Counted from the first letter of the stretch, positions 25,399 through 34,962 are shown. The stretch: DNA of 64,000 nt from Rhodobacteraceae bacterium bin131 (GCA_002239085.1 MPNP01000007.1:1-64000), one strand, 5' to 3'. Notes: generated from the letters alone by a model not told the origin. Program-made: numbers and translations.

Positions 25399-25424
25399 AA
25401 TCAATTGTTAAATCGTTTTTGAAT

Positions 25425-26417
25425 TTATTTCAAATCCATACCGACTTTGTTGTTCACAAAGCTCGTATTGTAAGCTTGTGTTGAATCAATATCGTCTTCA
25501 ATAACTCCCGAACTGACCATTTTATTGTAAAAGTCGCTCACTTTTTCGTCCGTCAAAGCTCCAATACCCATGGTCAAAGCGTCACCCGAGTCAACAATAC
25601 CATTTTCCAGCATTTTTTCAATTGCATAAGCAATTTTATCAGGTGTCATTTGAGGGTTGTCCTGAATGATCAGTTTATCGGCTTCAGACCGGTCATTATA
25701 CAAATAGTTGTACCAACCTTTGATTGACCCGTCAACAAAGCATTGGACAACTTCAGGGCTTTCAGCAATGGTTGCAGCCAATGTTTCAATTGTTGTCGCG
25801 TATGTTGAATAGCCAGCGTCAGCAATCAGAAATACTTCGGGAACAAATCCACCTTCCTTTTCAACCACATAGGGTTCAGAAGATAAGTAGCCTTGCATAC
25901 CTTTATTCATGTCGGCTAAAAATGGTGCCGGATTGAATGTATAGGGTTGCCGCTGTTCGTCAGTAAAGCCATATTCCGCTTTCATCCATTGATAGAACGA
26001 GAAAAAGCCGTTGTCGCCAATCAAAAGTTCAAGGTTTTTCAAATCTTCAAAGCTACTTGCTTTGCCTGGGTGGGCGAGAATAACTTGGGGGTGTTTTTGA
26101 AAGATGGCGGCGACTGAAACAACGGGAATTCCTTCCCTAACCGAGTTAAATGCCTGAAGCAAATCACCACCCATGTGGAATTGAATTTCTCCGGCCATCA
26201 TCAAGGCCCGGTTATTGACCTGAGGACCGCCGGGAAGGATGGTTACATTTAAACCACACTCAGCATAAGTGCCGTCAGCAACCGATTGATAAAATCCTCC
26301 GTGTTCTGCTTGGGCAAACCAGTTCGTTCCAAACGAAACATCTGTGAGATGACCGTCCGAGTGAGCCACACCAGCAAGCAGAATTAATGAAAATGTAATA
26401 GAAGAAAAAAAACGCAT
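25425..26417 (-). CDS. ABC transporter substrate-binding protein, NMT1/THI5-like
   Basis: A 330-residue periplasmic binding protein. The ATG at 26417 has AGGA about 8 bp upstream and opens a clean signal peptide (MRFFSSITFS..., cleaved near AHSDG). The longer open frame to 26576 is noncoding leader. The mature start (VSFGTNWFAQAEHGGFYQS) closely follows the NMT1/THI5 family, whose members bind pyrimidines such as HMP (ThiY), riboflavin or nitrate/sulfonate-type ligands. The AEHGGFYQ motif is typical of the pyrimidine-precursor clade. It is the first gene of the eight-gene operon, followed by a terminator hairpin. Confidence 0.9.
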   Translation of the reverse strand: MRFFSSITFSLILLAGVAHSDGHLTDVSFGTNWFAQAEHGGFYQSVADGTYAECGLNVTILPGGPQVNNRALMMAGEIQFHMGGDLLQAFNSVREGIPVVSVAAIFQKHPQVILAHPGKASSFEDLKNLELLIGDNGFFSFYQWMKAEYGFTDEQRQPYTFNPAPFLADMNKGMQGYLSSEPYVVEKEGGFVPEVFLIADAGYSTYATTIETLAATIAESPEVVQCFVDGSIKGWYNYLYNDRSEADKLIIQDNPQMTPDKIAYAIEKMLENGIVDSGDALTMGIGALTDEKVSDFYNKMVSSGVIEDDIDSTQAYNTSFVNNKVGMDLK

Positions 26418-26549
26418 AATTTTTTCCTGTAAAAAAGTTGAAAATAAGCAGCCAAGGCTACAATCCACGTTCAATAACGATTTATTCGTTAAGTGAAATT
26501 TTAAAATAGGCACCATTTCAGTTAAAAAGATGACAGAGAACACCCAATT

Positions 26550-26577
26550 AAAAAAATCCGAAAGTGGTCCTCCCACT
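26550..26577 (-). promoter_or_regulatory. short hairpin plus T-run in the leader of the binding-protein gene
   Basis: On the minus strand AGTGG-GAGGA-CCACT forms a 5-bp hairpin and is followed 6 bp later by seven T residues, about 135 bp before the binding-protein ATG. It could be a weak attenuator. Equally, TATAGT (26580-26575) overlapping it could be a -10 box with TGGCAA 17 bp upstream. The two readings exclude each other. Confidence 0.2.
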
Positions 26578-26642
26578 ATAATTCAAATAAATGTTGTTTG
26601 CCATAAAAAAACATAATTCTAAATGGTAAAATGATGATTTGG

Positions 26643-26648
26643 TATAAT
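26643..26648 (+). promoter_or_regulatory. -10 box candidate for galE
   Basis: A perfect TATAAT lies 39 bp upstream of the galE GTG start within an AT-rich divergent promoter region. I see no good -35 match, so this is only a candidate. Confidence 0.4.
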
Positions 26649-26686
26649 TGAAAGGTACTCATTAATGTTACGAATAGCTAACAACT

Positions 26687-27673
26687 GTGGATAACATTTT
26701 AGTCACAGGAGGCGCGGGTTATATTGGTTCCCACGCTTGCAAAGCCCTGAAAAACAGGGGGTTCAACCCTGTTACATTTGATAGTTTAATTACAGGTTGG
26801 AAAGATTCAGTAAAATTCGGGCCCTTCGTAAAAGGCGACCTTCTTGACCCCCGAAGTATTGAACAAGTATTTTCAGAATGGAAGCCTAAAGCAGTCATGC
26901 ATTTTGCCGCTTTAAGCGAAGTTGCAACATCGGTTAACACTCCCGAATTGTACTGGCGAAACAATGTTCTTGGAAGTCTGAACTTGCTTGAGGCAATGCT
27001 TAAAGCGAATTGCCATCATTTGGTCTTTTCCTCTACATGCTCAATCTATGGGGAAAATGATTCGGTCATGGTAAATGAAGACTCCCCGACAAATCCGTTA
27101 AATCCCTATGCAGCTTCAAAGCGTGCGGTTGAAGATATGATTAGTGGAATTGTTGCGGCTACAGAACTTAAGGTGATTCGATTCAGATACTTTAATGTTT
27201 CAGGGGCTGACCCAGAGGGTCAGATTGGTGAATTTCATAGACCCGAAACAAGCCTCATACCGCTTGTATTAGAAAATATAAAAGCTGTTTCAGGTCAAAT
27301 AGAAATCTTTGGTGATGATTACCCCACAGCGGATGGCACGTGTATTCGTGATTACATTCATGTTGAGGATCTGGTTCATGCCCACATACTTGGCCTTAAC
27401 GCACTTTTTGCAGGTTCAAAGAAGGATGAGGTTTATAATTTAGGTAATGGTAACGGTTTCAGTGTTAAAGAAGTTATTAATTGCTGTTTGAGAGTTACTA
27501 ACAAACAGGTTCCGGTAATTATTAAGAGCCGTCGGGCAGGAGATGCTTCAGCAATTGTGAGTGGAAGTGAAAAAGCCAAACTGGAACTTGGTTGGCGGTG
27601 TCAATATCCTGAGATTGATAACATAGTTTCTCATTCTTGGAATTGGATTAAACACGGTGCATATCAAAAATAG
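26687..27673 (+). CDS. galE: UDP-glucose 4-epimerase
   Basis: GalE interconverts UDP-glucose and UDP-galactose for polysaccharide and LPS precursor supply. The 328-residue protein has the NAD-binding GGAGYIGSH motif, the catalytic SSTCSIYG Ser and the NPYAASK Tyr-x3-Lys pair, and the RYFNVSGAD and DGTCIRDYIHVEDL blocks specific to GalE. The start is a GTG directly before the Rossmann fold, with no evident Shine-Dalgarno. It is divergent from the heterocycle operon and followed by almost 500 bp without genes. Confidence 0.95.
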   Translation: MDNILVTGGAGYIGSHACKALKNRGFNPVTFDSLITGWKDSVKFGPFVKGDLLDPRSIEQVFSEWKPKAVMHFAALSEVATSVNTPELYWRNNVLGSLNLLEAMLKANCHHLVFSSTCSIYGENDSVMVNEDSPTNPLNPYAASKRAVEDMISGIVAATELKVIRFRYFNVSGADPEGQIGEFHRPETSLIPLVLENIKAVSGQIEIFGDDYPTADGTCIRDYIHVEDLVHAHILGLNALFAGSKKDEVYNLGNGNGFSVKEVINCCLRVTNKQVPVIIKSRRAGDASAIVSGSEKAKLELGWRCQYPEIDNIVSHSWNWIKHGAYQK

Positions 27674-28163
27674 ATTTTAATCTCTCTTCAACTCGTTATG
27701 TCCCAATTTGAAGCTGTATTTTCATATTTCTATTGTTGATTGACAGTTCCAAACTTACAATTTCGATTGAGTGATTCCCAAGGGTCAAAGCGAAATAGAA
27801 AGGCCCTAAATCACTTTCCTTGAAAAAAGTGAATTATTGACGTGTTTCACCAAACATAAACTATACCGCTCCATGCATTTTGAAGGCTTTGTGGTCGTTA
27901 AGGACACCCCTCGTAATAACGTTACAACAATCAAAGTATAACCAACCAAATATAGTATTGGTGGTTCAGGGAAGTGAAAATCAAGGAGTCGTCCCGACAT
28001 TCGAATTCGAAGACACAAGTATATATTTCATAAACAAGATAATAATTTTGAAAATTTCATGTAAATTCCATTGAAGGCAAGAGAACAAAATTGTGTAACC
28101 AAGGATTTGGGGTATTCAGAAGTGAGATCCAATAAAATCAATCTTTAAATTCAGTGAGGTATA
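27674..28163. other. 490-bp intergenic stretch
   Basis: No convincing gene. Open frames here are short, overlap on both strands and lack ribosome-binding sites. A 7-bp inverted repeat (TCACTTT at 27811-27817, AAAGTGA at 27826-27832) with an 8-base loop might end galE transcription, but no T run follows. An AT-rich segment before the RidA gene probably holds its promoter. Confidence 0.4.
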
Positions 28164-28556
28164 ATGAGAAGGAAAGCAATCAAGCCATCTACAGTACATC
28201 CACCCTTTGCCGATTATTCTCACGCCGTTTTGATTCAAAATCATACGTCCCAGTTGCTTATTTCTGGTCAATTGGGAGTGACTCTGAGCGGTGCCATACC
28301 CGATAATTTGGAAGAACAGGCAGTATTGTGTTTTACCGCGATTGAGGAAATTTTAAACTCAGCCGGGATGACGCGTGACAACACAGTTAAAATTACGACC
28401 TATTTGACCCATTCTGATTATCTTAAACCGTACATGTCAATTCGTGACCAATGGGTTAAGGAAATTAATCCACGTCCAGCTTCAACATTATTGATTATTT
28501 CTGGCTTTTCACGTCCCGAATTTAAGATTGAGATTGAAGCAACCGCAGTGAAGTAA
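28164..28556 (+). CDS. RidA/YER057c/UK114-family protein
   Basis: RidA-family proteins hydrolyse reactive enamine/imine intermediates in the cytosol. The 130-residue product has the YSHAVLI and FISGQ-like LLISGQLG segments and the conserved RPAST motif with Arg104, the residue that binds the carboxylate of imino acids in active RidA members. A GAGG lies about 6 bp before the ATG. It stands alone, so whether it is the housekeeping RidA or a pathway-specific relative cannot be told. Confidence 0.9.
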   Translation: MRRKAIKPSTVHPPFADYSHAVLIQNHTSQLLISGQLGVTLSGAIPDNLEEQAVLCFTAIEEILNSAGMTRDNTVKITTYLTHSDYLKPYMSIRDQWVKEINPRPASTLLIISGFSRPEFKIEIEATAVK

Positions 28557-28718
28557 ATCATTTTCAATAAATCTTAGGATCGGTTTATTTGAAAAATACA
28601 TTAAAACGACAACGATGTGACTCTTCCGAAAATAAACCTCGCAACACCTTCGGAAATTAGTTAAACTAAAGGTTCAAACTAATGACGTGGTCCATTCAAA
28701 TGATGAAAATATCAAATT

Positions 28719-29525
28719 ATGCCCTCTGATGATGACAATCTCCTAATCATCTCTAAGAGACGGTATGAAAAAGAGTTGTACTTACTGCAACTAGAACTCA
28801 TAAAACTCATTGAATGGGTGCGGATTAATAATGTCAAAATCGCAGTCATCTTTGAAGGGCGAGATGCAGCAGGAAAGGGCGGGGTAATCAAGCGAATTAC
28901 TGAATTTTTGAATCCAAGAAGGGTTCGGGTTGTTGCTTTGCCAGTCCCCACCGAAAGAGAAAAAACCCAATGGTATTTTCAAAGATATTGTGCTCATCTT
29001 CCCGCCGCAGGTGAAATTGTTCTTTTTGATAGAAGTTGGTATAACCGAGCCGGTGTTGAAAGGGTGATGGAGTTCTGTAGTGATGAAGAGTATTGGGAGT
29101 TTTTAAGGTCATGTCCAAAGTTTGAAGAAATGCTCATCCAATCCGGTATAATACTGATAAAATATTGGTTCTCCGTGTCCGATACCGAACAAGAAAAGCG
29201 CTTTAGGAGTCGTGTTAAAGAACCACACAAACGCTGGAAATTGTCAGAAATGGATTTGAAGTCACGAGATAGGTGGCAAGATTACTCGCGTGCCAAAGAT
29301 GAAATGTTCGCCTATACTGATACGGAGATATCTCCTTGGTTTGTTGTTGATGCTGAAGTAAAAAGGCATGCTCGACTTAATTGCATTCATCATTTGTTAT
29401 CCCTGATTCCGTATGAAGATCTCACACCTGAAAAGCATGAACTATCGCCTCGTCCTCAACCAAAGAAAAACTATGGCCGACCACCTATGCACCATCAATC
29501 TTTCATTCCTTCAGTCTATCCTTGA
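28719..29525 (+). CDS. ppk2: polyphosphate kinase 2
   Basis: PPK2 transfers phosphate between polyphosphate and nucleotides, usually making GTP/ATP from NDPs. The 268-residue single-domain protein has Walker A GRDAAGKG (47-54), the EFLNPRRVRVVALPVPTE block, and Walker B with lid residues FDRSWYNRAGVERVMEF. It also has the conserved WKLSEMD and basic lid region EPHKRWK. The sequence fits class I PPK2 (single domain, NDP-specific), but class cannot be proven by eye. No ppk1/ppx gene is nearby. Confidence 0.93.
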   Translation: MPSDDDNLLIISKRRYEKELYLLQLELIKLIEWVRINNVKIAVIFEGRDAAGKGGVIKRITEFLNPRRVRVVALPVPTEREKTQWYFQRYCAHLPAAGEIVLFDRSWYNRAGVERVMEFCSDEEYWEFLRSCPKFEEMLIQSGIILIKYWFSVSDTEQEKRFRSRVKEPHKRWKLSEMDLKSRDRWQDYSRAKDEMFAYTDTEISPWFVVDAEVKRHARLNCIHHLLSLIPYEDLTPEKHELSPRPQPKKNYGRPPMHHQSFIPSVYP

Positions 29526-29772
29526 ATGAGTTTCACATTTTAAGAAACTAATGGGGTTTTTCTCATCCATTCAGCTTGGAAATACTAATCGCATGTTCCC
29601 TTTGCTTCACCTGGTGACTCCACTGAAAATGAACTTTTAGCGAATGGCACTCTGGTTTATATCTGAGTGTTGTGGGCATATTTTTTTGAAGTTTCACTCA
29701 ATTGCTATAAATAGCATTGAATCGTAGTTTGGAACTAATAGGGTAAACCATGACACTAGTGATAAGTATTCA

Positions 29773-32700
29773 ATGAATTCATTTATTTCACTTGATCTTG
29801 AAGTCGCTAAAACGAGCGAGGGGAAAAGCAGAATATTTGAATTGGGGGCAGTTAGATCTGGTACCCAAGAAACTTTATTTCTTTCGGGCAAGGGCTTAAT
29901 ACAAAAGCTCGGAGAACTTGACCAATTTGCTGAAGGTGCATCTTTCCTGCTAGGGCAAAACATCATTGCGCATGATCTGAAAATATTGCAAGCTGCTAAT
30001 CCAAGTTTAAAAATTTTTAATCTCCCAGTGATTGATACGCTCCGTCTCAACCCACTGGCATTTCCACAAAATCCTTATCATAGTTTAATCAAGGATTATC
30101 ATGATGGAACAATCAAACATGGACAACGCAATAATCCAGTCCTTGACGCAAAACTAGCAATCCAAGTTTTTGAGGAACAACGCCAGAAACTTGCCTCAAC
30201 TTCAAGCGACCTCCTCACGGCATGGCATTTACTATGTGTTCTAACTCCAGATGGTAAAGATAAAGCACTTGATTGGTTCTTTACGCAATTTCGAAAAGCT
30301 AGGCGACCATCGTTTGGTGAAGCTGTAAATTGCCTTAATAATTTATTTGCGGGTAAAACATGTGACACTTATGCAGCAACGCTCACTCAGAATATTTATC
30401 GTCAGGGTTGGGAGCTGGCCTATGCTTTGGCATGGCTATCTGTTGCGGGTGGTAATTCTGTACTAGCGAATTGGGTCCGACATCAGTTTCCTCAAGCGAG
30501 GCGCATTGTCGAGCAATTAAGAGATACCGCATGTAATGATTTAGGGTGTCGTTGGTGTCGTGAACATCATAATGCGGTAAAAGTATTAACACGCTGGTTT
30601 GGATTTGACAGCTATCGTCCAAAACCAGTGACCCACGATAATCAACCAATGCAACAGGCAATTGTTGAAGCCGTAATGGCCAAAGAGCATGTGTTTGGAA
30701 TTCTTCCCACGGGGACAGGAAAATCCCTGTGCTATCAAGTTCCAGCACTATCTCGGTACTATAACTCCGGCTCGTTGACGGTAGTCATTTCGCCTCTGGT
30801 TGCTCTGATGGCAGATCAGGTGAGTGGTTTAAAGGAAAAAAATATTGATTGCTGTGTCACCGTCAATGGCATGCTTTCTATACCAGAACGAGCGGATGCA
30901 CTTGAGCGTATACGGCTTGGTGATGCCGGTATCGTGCTGATTTCACCTGAGCAGCTCCGTTCAGCATCGTTGGTGAAGGCCATTAAGCAACGCGTAATCG
31001 GTGGATGGGTGATTGATGAGGCACATTGCTTATCACGCTGGGGACACGATTTTCGACCAGATTACAGATATGTTGGGAGATTTATTGGTCACCACGCCGG
31101 AGAAGAGCCGATTCCGCCTGTTTTATGTCTAACGGCTACTGCCAAACCTGATGTGGCCCAAGATATTAAGAGGTATTTTCAGAATGAGCTCAAAATTGAT
31201 TTAAAATTTTTTGATGGAGGGTCAGAACGCGATAATCTTCACTTTGCTGTCGTTAAATCGACAGGAGGGAATAAATTTACGGACATTCTTCAAATCCTTG
31301 ATTTACATTTGCCTTCTGAACTTGACGGGGGTGCGATTGTCTATTGTGCAACCCGTAAGAAAGCAGAGGAAATTGCTCATTTTCTTAAACAGCATGGAGT
31401 ATCAAGTGATTATTTTCACTCAATGCTGACACCTGAAAAGAAGAAGGACGTTCAAGCTCAATTTATCAATGGCCAATTAAAGACAATTACTGCGACAAAT
31501 GCCTTTGGAATGGGCATCGATAAGCCCGATGTACGTTTAGTCATTCATGCCGATATTCCTGGATCACTCGAAAACTATTTACAAGAAGCTGGACGAGCAG
31601 GTAGGGATGGCAAAGAAGCTCGTTGCGTACTGCTCTTTTCCAAAGAAGATGTGGAGAATCAATTCAGCTTGTCACGATATTCAAGGCTCACGCGAAAAGA
31701 CATTCACGGGGTACTGAGAGCAATACGTAGTCTGAATAAAAAAAGAGTAGATTACACGGTTGAAGTTACCGCTGGTGAGATTCTTGAAAATGATAGCGAA
31801 GGTGAAATTGAGCGTGATACAAACACTGATGCCACACGAGTAAGAACAGCGATATCGTGGCTAGAAGAATCTAAACTCTTGCAACGCTTGGAAAATCGCG
31901 TTCAGGTCTTTCCATCCTCTTTGCGTGTCCACTCCATAGAAGAAGCGTACAAGAAATTGGAAACTAAGAACATTACTAACAAGCATCGCGGTAGCCTCAT
32001 AAATATTGTCCAAGAAATAATTGAAGCACCAGCAGATCAGGGGATTTCTACCGATGACCTGATGAACGTTTCAGGATTATCCCCTGACAAGCTCAGGTGG
32101 GCTTTAGCACAACTGGAAAGTTACGGTATAGCTACCAACGAAACGATTCTGACTGCGTATATAAAGAAGGGGGTGCAACGGTCTTCTGAGAAACAACTCA
32201 TTAATAGTATGGAGGTTGAACAATCATTAATCAGTGCGATGCGAGAACTTGCTCCGGATTTGGACAGAGGCGAGACATCTCGTCTTCATCTAAGACACGC
32301 TTCACAGCAACTCAAAGATGATGGTCTAGACGGTGTCCACCCCGAAAGGTTATCACGTATTTTAAGAGGTATTGCCAATGATGGCCGAGGTGAACATGAT
32401 GGCTTACCTGGTAGCTTGGCTGTCAGAAAACTTGATGCTGAAAGAGTCAATATCACCCTCCATAGAGAATGGGATGCTTTAGAAAGAACTGCGACGCTTA
32501 GGCGCGATGCAGCGACCGTTTTACTTGATCATTGGATAAGTCGTCTTGAACCAAAACAAAAAGGAGTAGATCTCCTTGCGGAAACAACGTTTGGTAACTT
32601 GTATAAGGCTTTAGATTCCGACCTCGTTATAAAAAGCGAATCTAGAAATATCTCCAAACTACTGGACCGCGCTTTGCTCTGGTTACATGAACAGGAAGTT

Positions 32701-34866
32701 ATTCGTCTTAACAAAGGGCTTGCTGTGTTTCGACCGGCCATGAAAATTGTCTTGGACGAAGATTATAAACGAGGGTTTTCAAGTATTGATTTCAAACCAC
32801 TTGAGTTGCACTACAACAATCAAACAATGCAAATCCATATCATGGCTGAGTTTGCTCAGCTCGGACTGATAGACATCCGCAAAGCCATGCACTTTTCCCG
32901 AGATTATTTCTCAATACCTGAAGAACAATTTCTTAATCGCTGGATGCAAGACAAAAAGAATGAAATACAACTCTTGACCACACCAGAATCATGGTATGCA
33001 ATCGTTGAGAGCCTCAACAACCCAATTCAAAAAAGAATCGTCTGTCAAAAGGGTGAAAAAAACACTCTGGTTTTGGCAGGACCAGGGTCAGGCAAAACAC
33101 GGGTGCTTGTCCATCGGATTGCTTGGCTTATTCGGGTGAATGGTCAGAAACCAAGAGGAATAATAGCGCTTGCATTTAATCGCCATGCCGCAGTAGAAAT
33201 TCGGCAACGACTTTTGGCGCTCATTGGCAATGATGCCAAACGGGTAACGGTTATGACTTGTCATGGCTTGGCTATGCGGCTAACCGGACATTGTTTTAGT
33301 AACCAAGATGAAGACCCGAATTCCAAACAATTTAACGAGGTACTTGTTGAAGCTACAACACTCCTGAAAGGATACGATGGCTTATTACCTGAAGAAATTG
33401 ATGAACAACGTGAACGCATTCTTGCTGGTTTTCGTTGGATTTTTGTTGATGAATATCAGGATATTACCCTAGAACAGTATAATTTGATTGCCGCATTGGC
33501 TGGTCTGTCGTCCCAAGACAAGGATAGCAAACTGACTATGTTTGCTGTTGGCGATGATGACCAGAACATCTATGAATTTAATGGGGCATCGGTTGAATAT
33601 ATCAGGCGTTTTGAACAAGACTACGAGGCCACTCCTTCTTTTCTCATTGAAAACTATCGCTCGACAAAAAACATCATTGAAGCTTCAAATGCAATGATTA
33701 AGCCCGCCCAGAATCGCATGAAAAAAAATAATCCAATCACGATCAACCGCGACCGCAAAAAGGAACCAGATGGTGGTGAGTGGAAAAAACTAGATTCGAT
33801 AGTTCAAGGAAGAGTCCAAATTTTAGAAGTTGAAGCACATCCAATTCAGCAAGCATATAGAGTCATTTCAGAGTTTCTACGCTTAAAACAACTAGATCCT
33901 GATTGGGACTGGAAGCGGTGTGCAATTATTGCCCGTCAATGGGATCTGTTGGAGCCTGCCTATGCCATTTGTGATATGTACAAGATTCCGGTGCAAAGAG
34001 CGAATACTGAACTGCAGGGCTTCTGGAGAATGCGTCAGACTCAACAATTATATAAATGGATGAAGAACTATCAATCACCAGCAATTGATTCACAAGTCGT
34101 GAAGAAGTGGATTAATAGCCGCTCTGATGGTGGTTTTGATCTCCTCAAACAAGCGCTGGAAGAATATCATTATGAATTACAGGGCAAGAAAATATATACT
34201 ATTCATTTTCTAGATTGGTTAGTTGAGTGGGGACGCGATATTAAAAGGCGTCAGAGAGGATTGTTATTACTTACGGCCCACAGAGCGAAAGGTCTGGAAT
34301 TTGATCATGTCGCAATACTAGATAATGGCTGGATAAAAGGGCATGTCAACCAACTCTCCGAGGCCGAACGGCGATTGTACTATGTCAGCATGACAAGAGC
34401 AAGAAAAACCCTGACCTTGGCTAAGAAAAGGAAAAGTAAGCTAACCCTCAAAGAGCTCGCTAAAATTCCGGCGACTAATTGGCAAGAAGCTCATGAGATA
34501 TCGCCAATTCCAAACGAAGCAAAACGTTTAAACAAAATAGCCAAATTGAACGAAATCGATTTAAGTTTTGCTGGAAGAATTAAGCAGAAAGGAGTTCACC
34601 AGAATATCACAAATCTTTCGACTGGCGAACGGCTTCACATACAGCAGTCCAAAAAAGGGTATTGGGATATTCAGAATTATGAAAATAAAATCGTCGGACG
34701 TTTTGCTAAATCGTTCAAACTGCCAGATGGAATGCGTATTCACTCAGCATCTGTCTATGCAATTCTGACTTGGCGACGAGATGATTCGGAATCAATTCAT
34801 CAGAAACATATCTACTACAATGAATGGGAGGTTGTTGTTCCTCAATTTGTACTCGCTCCTGAATAA
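29773..34866 (+). CDS. three-module DNA enzyme: DnaQ-like exonuclease, RecQ helicase and UvrD helicase fusion
   Basis: A 1697-residue protein. Residues 1-140 form a DEDD exonuclease-type domain (LDLE at 7-10, IIAHD at 64-68, LDAKLA at 124-129). Residues 250-266 hold a possible zinc site (C254, C259, C262, H265/H266). Residues about 290-640 are a RecQ-type superfamily 2 helicase: PTGTGKS (312-318), IDEAH (414-418), TATA (454-457), QEAGRAGRDG (604-613). The usual Cys-rich RecQ zinc domain is not visible after it. From about 1095 to 1560 follows a UvrD/Rep superfamily 1 helicase: AGPGSGKT (about 1102), VDEYQD (about 1225), GDDDQNIYEFNG, TAHRAKGLEF (about 1500) and YVSMTRAR. The C-terminal ~150 residues are unassigned. 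Likely role is DNA repair or defence. It stands alone, with tRNA-Gln downstream. Confidence 0.93.
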   Translation: MNSFISLDLEVAKTSEGKSRIFELGAVRSGTQETLFLSGKGLIQKLGELDQFAEGASFLLGQNIIAHDLKILQAANPSLKIFNLPVIDTLRLNPLAFPQNPYHSLIKDYHDGTIKHGQRNNPVLDAKLAIQVFEEQRQKLASTSSDLLTAWHLLCVLTPDGKDKALDWFFTQFRKARRPSFGEAVNCLNNLFAGKTCDTYAATLTQNIYRQGWELAYALAWLSVAGGNSVLANWVRHQFPQARRIVEQLRDTACNDLGCRWCREHHNAVKVLTRWFGFDSYRPKPVTHDNQPMQQAIVEAVMAKEHVFGILPTGTGKSLCYQVPALSRYYNSGSLTVVISPLVALMADQVSGLKEKNIDCCVTVNGMLSIPERADALERIRLGDAGIVLISPEQLRSASLVKAIKQRVIGGWVIDEAHCLSRWGHDFRPDYRYVGRFIGHHAGEEPIPPVLCLTATAKPDVAQDIKRYFQNELKIDLKFFDGGSERDNLHFAVVKSTGGNKFTDILQILDLHLPSELDGGAIVYCATRKKAEEIAHFLKQHGVSSDYFHSMLTPEKKKDVQAQFINGQLKTITATNAFGMGIDKPDVRLVIHADIPGSLENYLQEAGRAGRDGKEARCVLLFSKEDVENQFSLSRYSRLTRKDIHGVLRAIRSLNKKRVDYTVEVTAGEILENDSEGEIERDTNTDATRVRTAISWLEESKLLQRLENRVQVFPSSLRVHSIEEAYKKLETKNITNKHRGSLINIVQEIIEAPADQGISTDDLMNVSGLSPDKLRWALAQLESYGIATNETILTAYIKKGVQRSSEKQLINSMEVEQSLISAMRELAPDLDRGETSRLHLRHASQQLKDDGLDGVHPERLSRILRGIANDGRGEHDGLPGSLAVRKLDAERVNITLHREWDALERTATLRRDAATVLLDHWISRLEPKQKGVDLLAETTFGNLYKALDSDLVIKSESRNISKLLDRALLWLHEQEVIRLNKGLAVFRPAMKIVLDEDYKRGFSSIDFKPLELHYNNQTMQIHIMAEFAQLGLIDIRKAMHFSRDYFSIPEEQFLNRWMQDKKNEIQLLTTPESWYAIVESLNNPIQKRIVCQKGEKNTLVLAGPGSGKTRVLVHRIAWLIRVNGQKPRGIIALAFNRHAAVEIRQRLLALIGNDAKRVTVMTCHGLAMRLTGHCFSNQDEDPNSKQFNEVLVEATTLLKGYDGLLPEEIDEQRERILAGFRWIFVDEYQDITLEQYNLIAALAGLSSQDKDSKLTMFAVGDDDQNIYEFNGASVEYIRRFEQDYEATPSFLIENYRSTKNIIEASNAMIKPAQNRMKKNNPITINRDRKKEPDGGEWKKLDSIVQGRVQILEVEAHPIQQAYRVISEFLRLKQLDPDWDWKRCAIIARQWDLLEPAYAICDMYKIPVQRANTELQGFWRMRQTQQLYKWMKNYQSPAIDSQVVKKWINSRSDGGFDLLKQALEEYHYELQGKKIYTIHFLDWLVEWGRDIKRRQRGLLLLTAHRAKGLEFDHVAILDNGWIKGHVNQLSEAERRLYYVSMTRARKTLTLAKKRKSKLTLKELAKIPATNWQEAHEISPIPNEAKRLNKIAKLNEIDLSFAGRIKQKGVHQNITNLSTGERLHIQQSKKGYWDIQNYENKIVGRFAKSFKLPDGMRIHSASVYAILTWRRDDSESIHQKHIYYNEWEVVVPQFVLAPE

Positions 34867-34939
34867 AAAATATCAATTTCTGAATGTTTTTCATCCTGTT
34901 GTGAGGTTGAAACTCTCCCTGAGTGATGATAACTCAATT

Positions 34940-34962
34940 GGGGCGGATAAATTATCTGCTCC
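34940..34962. other. 23-bp inverted repeat after the helicase gene
   Basis: GGGGCGGATA and TATCTGCTCC pair over 10 bp (two G-T pairs) around an AAT loop, 74 bp after the helicase stop. The hairpin is strong enough for a terminator but neither side has a T run. It could end transcription from either strand (helicase or tRNA-Gln) in a Rho-assisted way. Confidence 0.3.

Noticed and set aside
25341..25400. Upstream extension of the ABC ATPase frame
   Set aside because: Its codons encode a perfect terminator stem-loop and the ATPase homology starts after it; a TTG at 25340 is the better start.
26418..26576. Upstream extension of the binding-protein frame
   Set aside because: The extension lacks a ribosome-binding site, while the ATG at 26417 has one and starts a normal signal peptide.
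26418..26686. TPP, preQ1 or guanidine riboswitch upstream of the binding-protein gene
   Set aside because: Looked for conserved cores (CTGAGA for TPP; paired ACGR loops for guanidine II) on the minus strand and found none; only a weak 5-bp hairpin near 26563-26577.
27806..28074. Overlapping open frames of 64-70 codons on both strands between galE and the RidA gene
   Set aside because: They overlap one another, have no ribosome-binding site and no recognisable composition; protein-like pieces on the plus strand are broken by stops.
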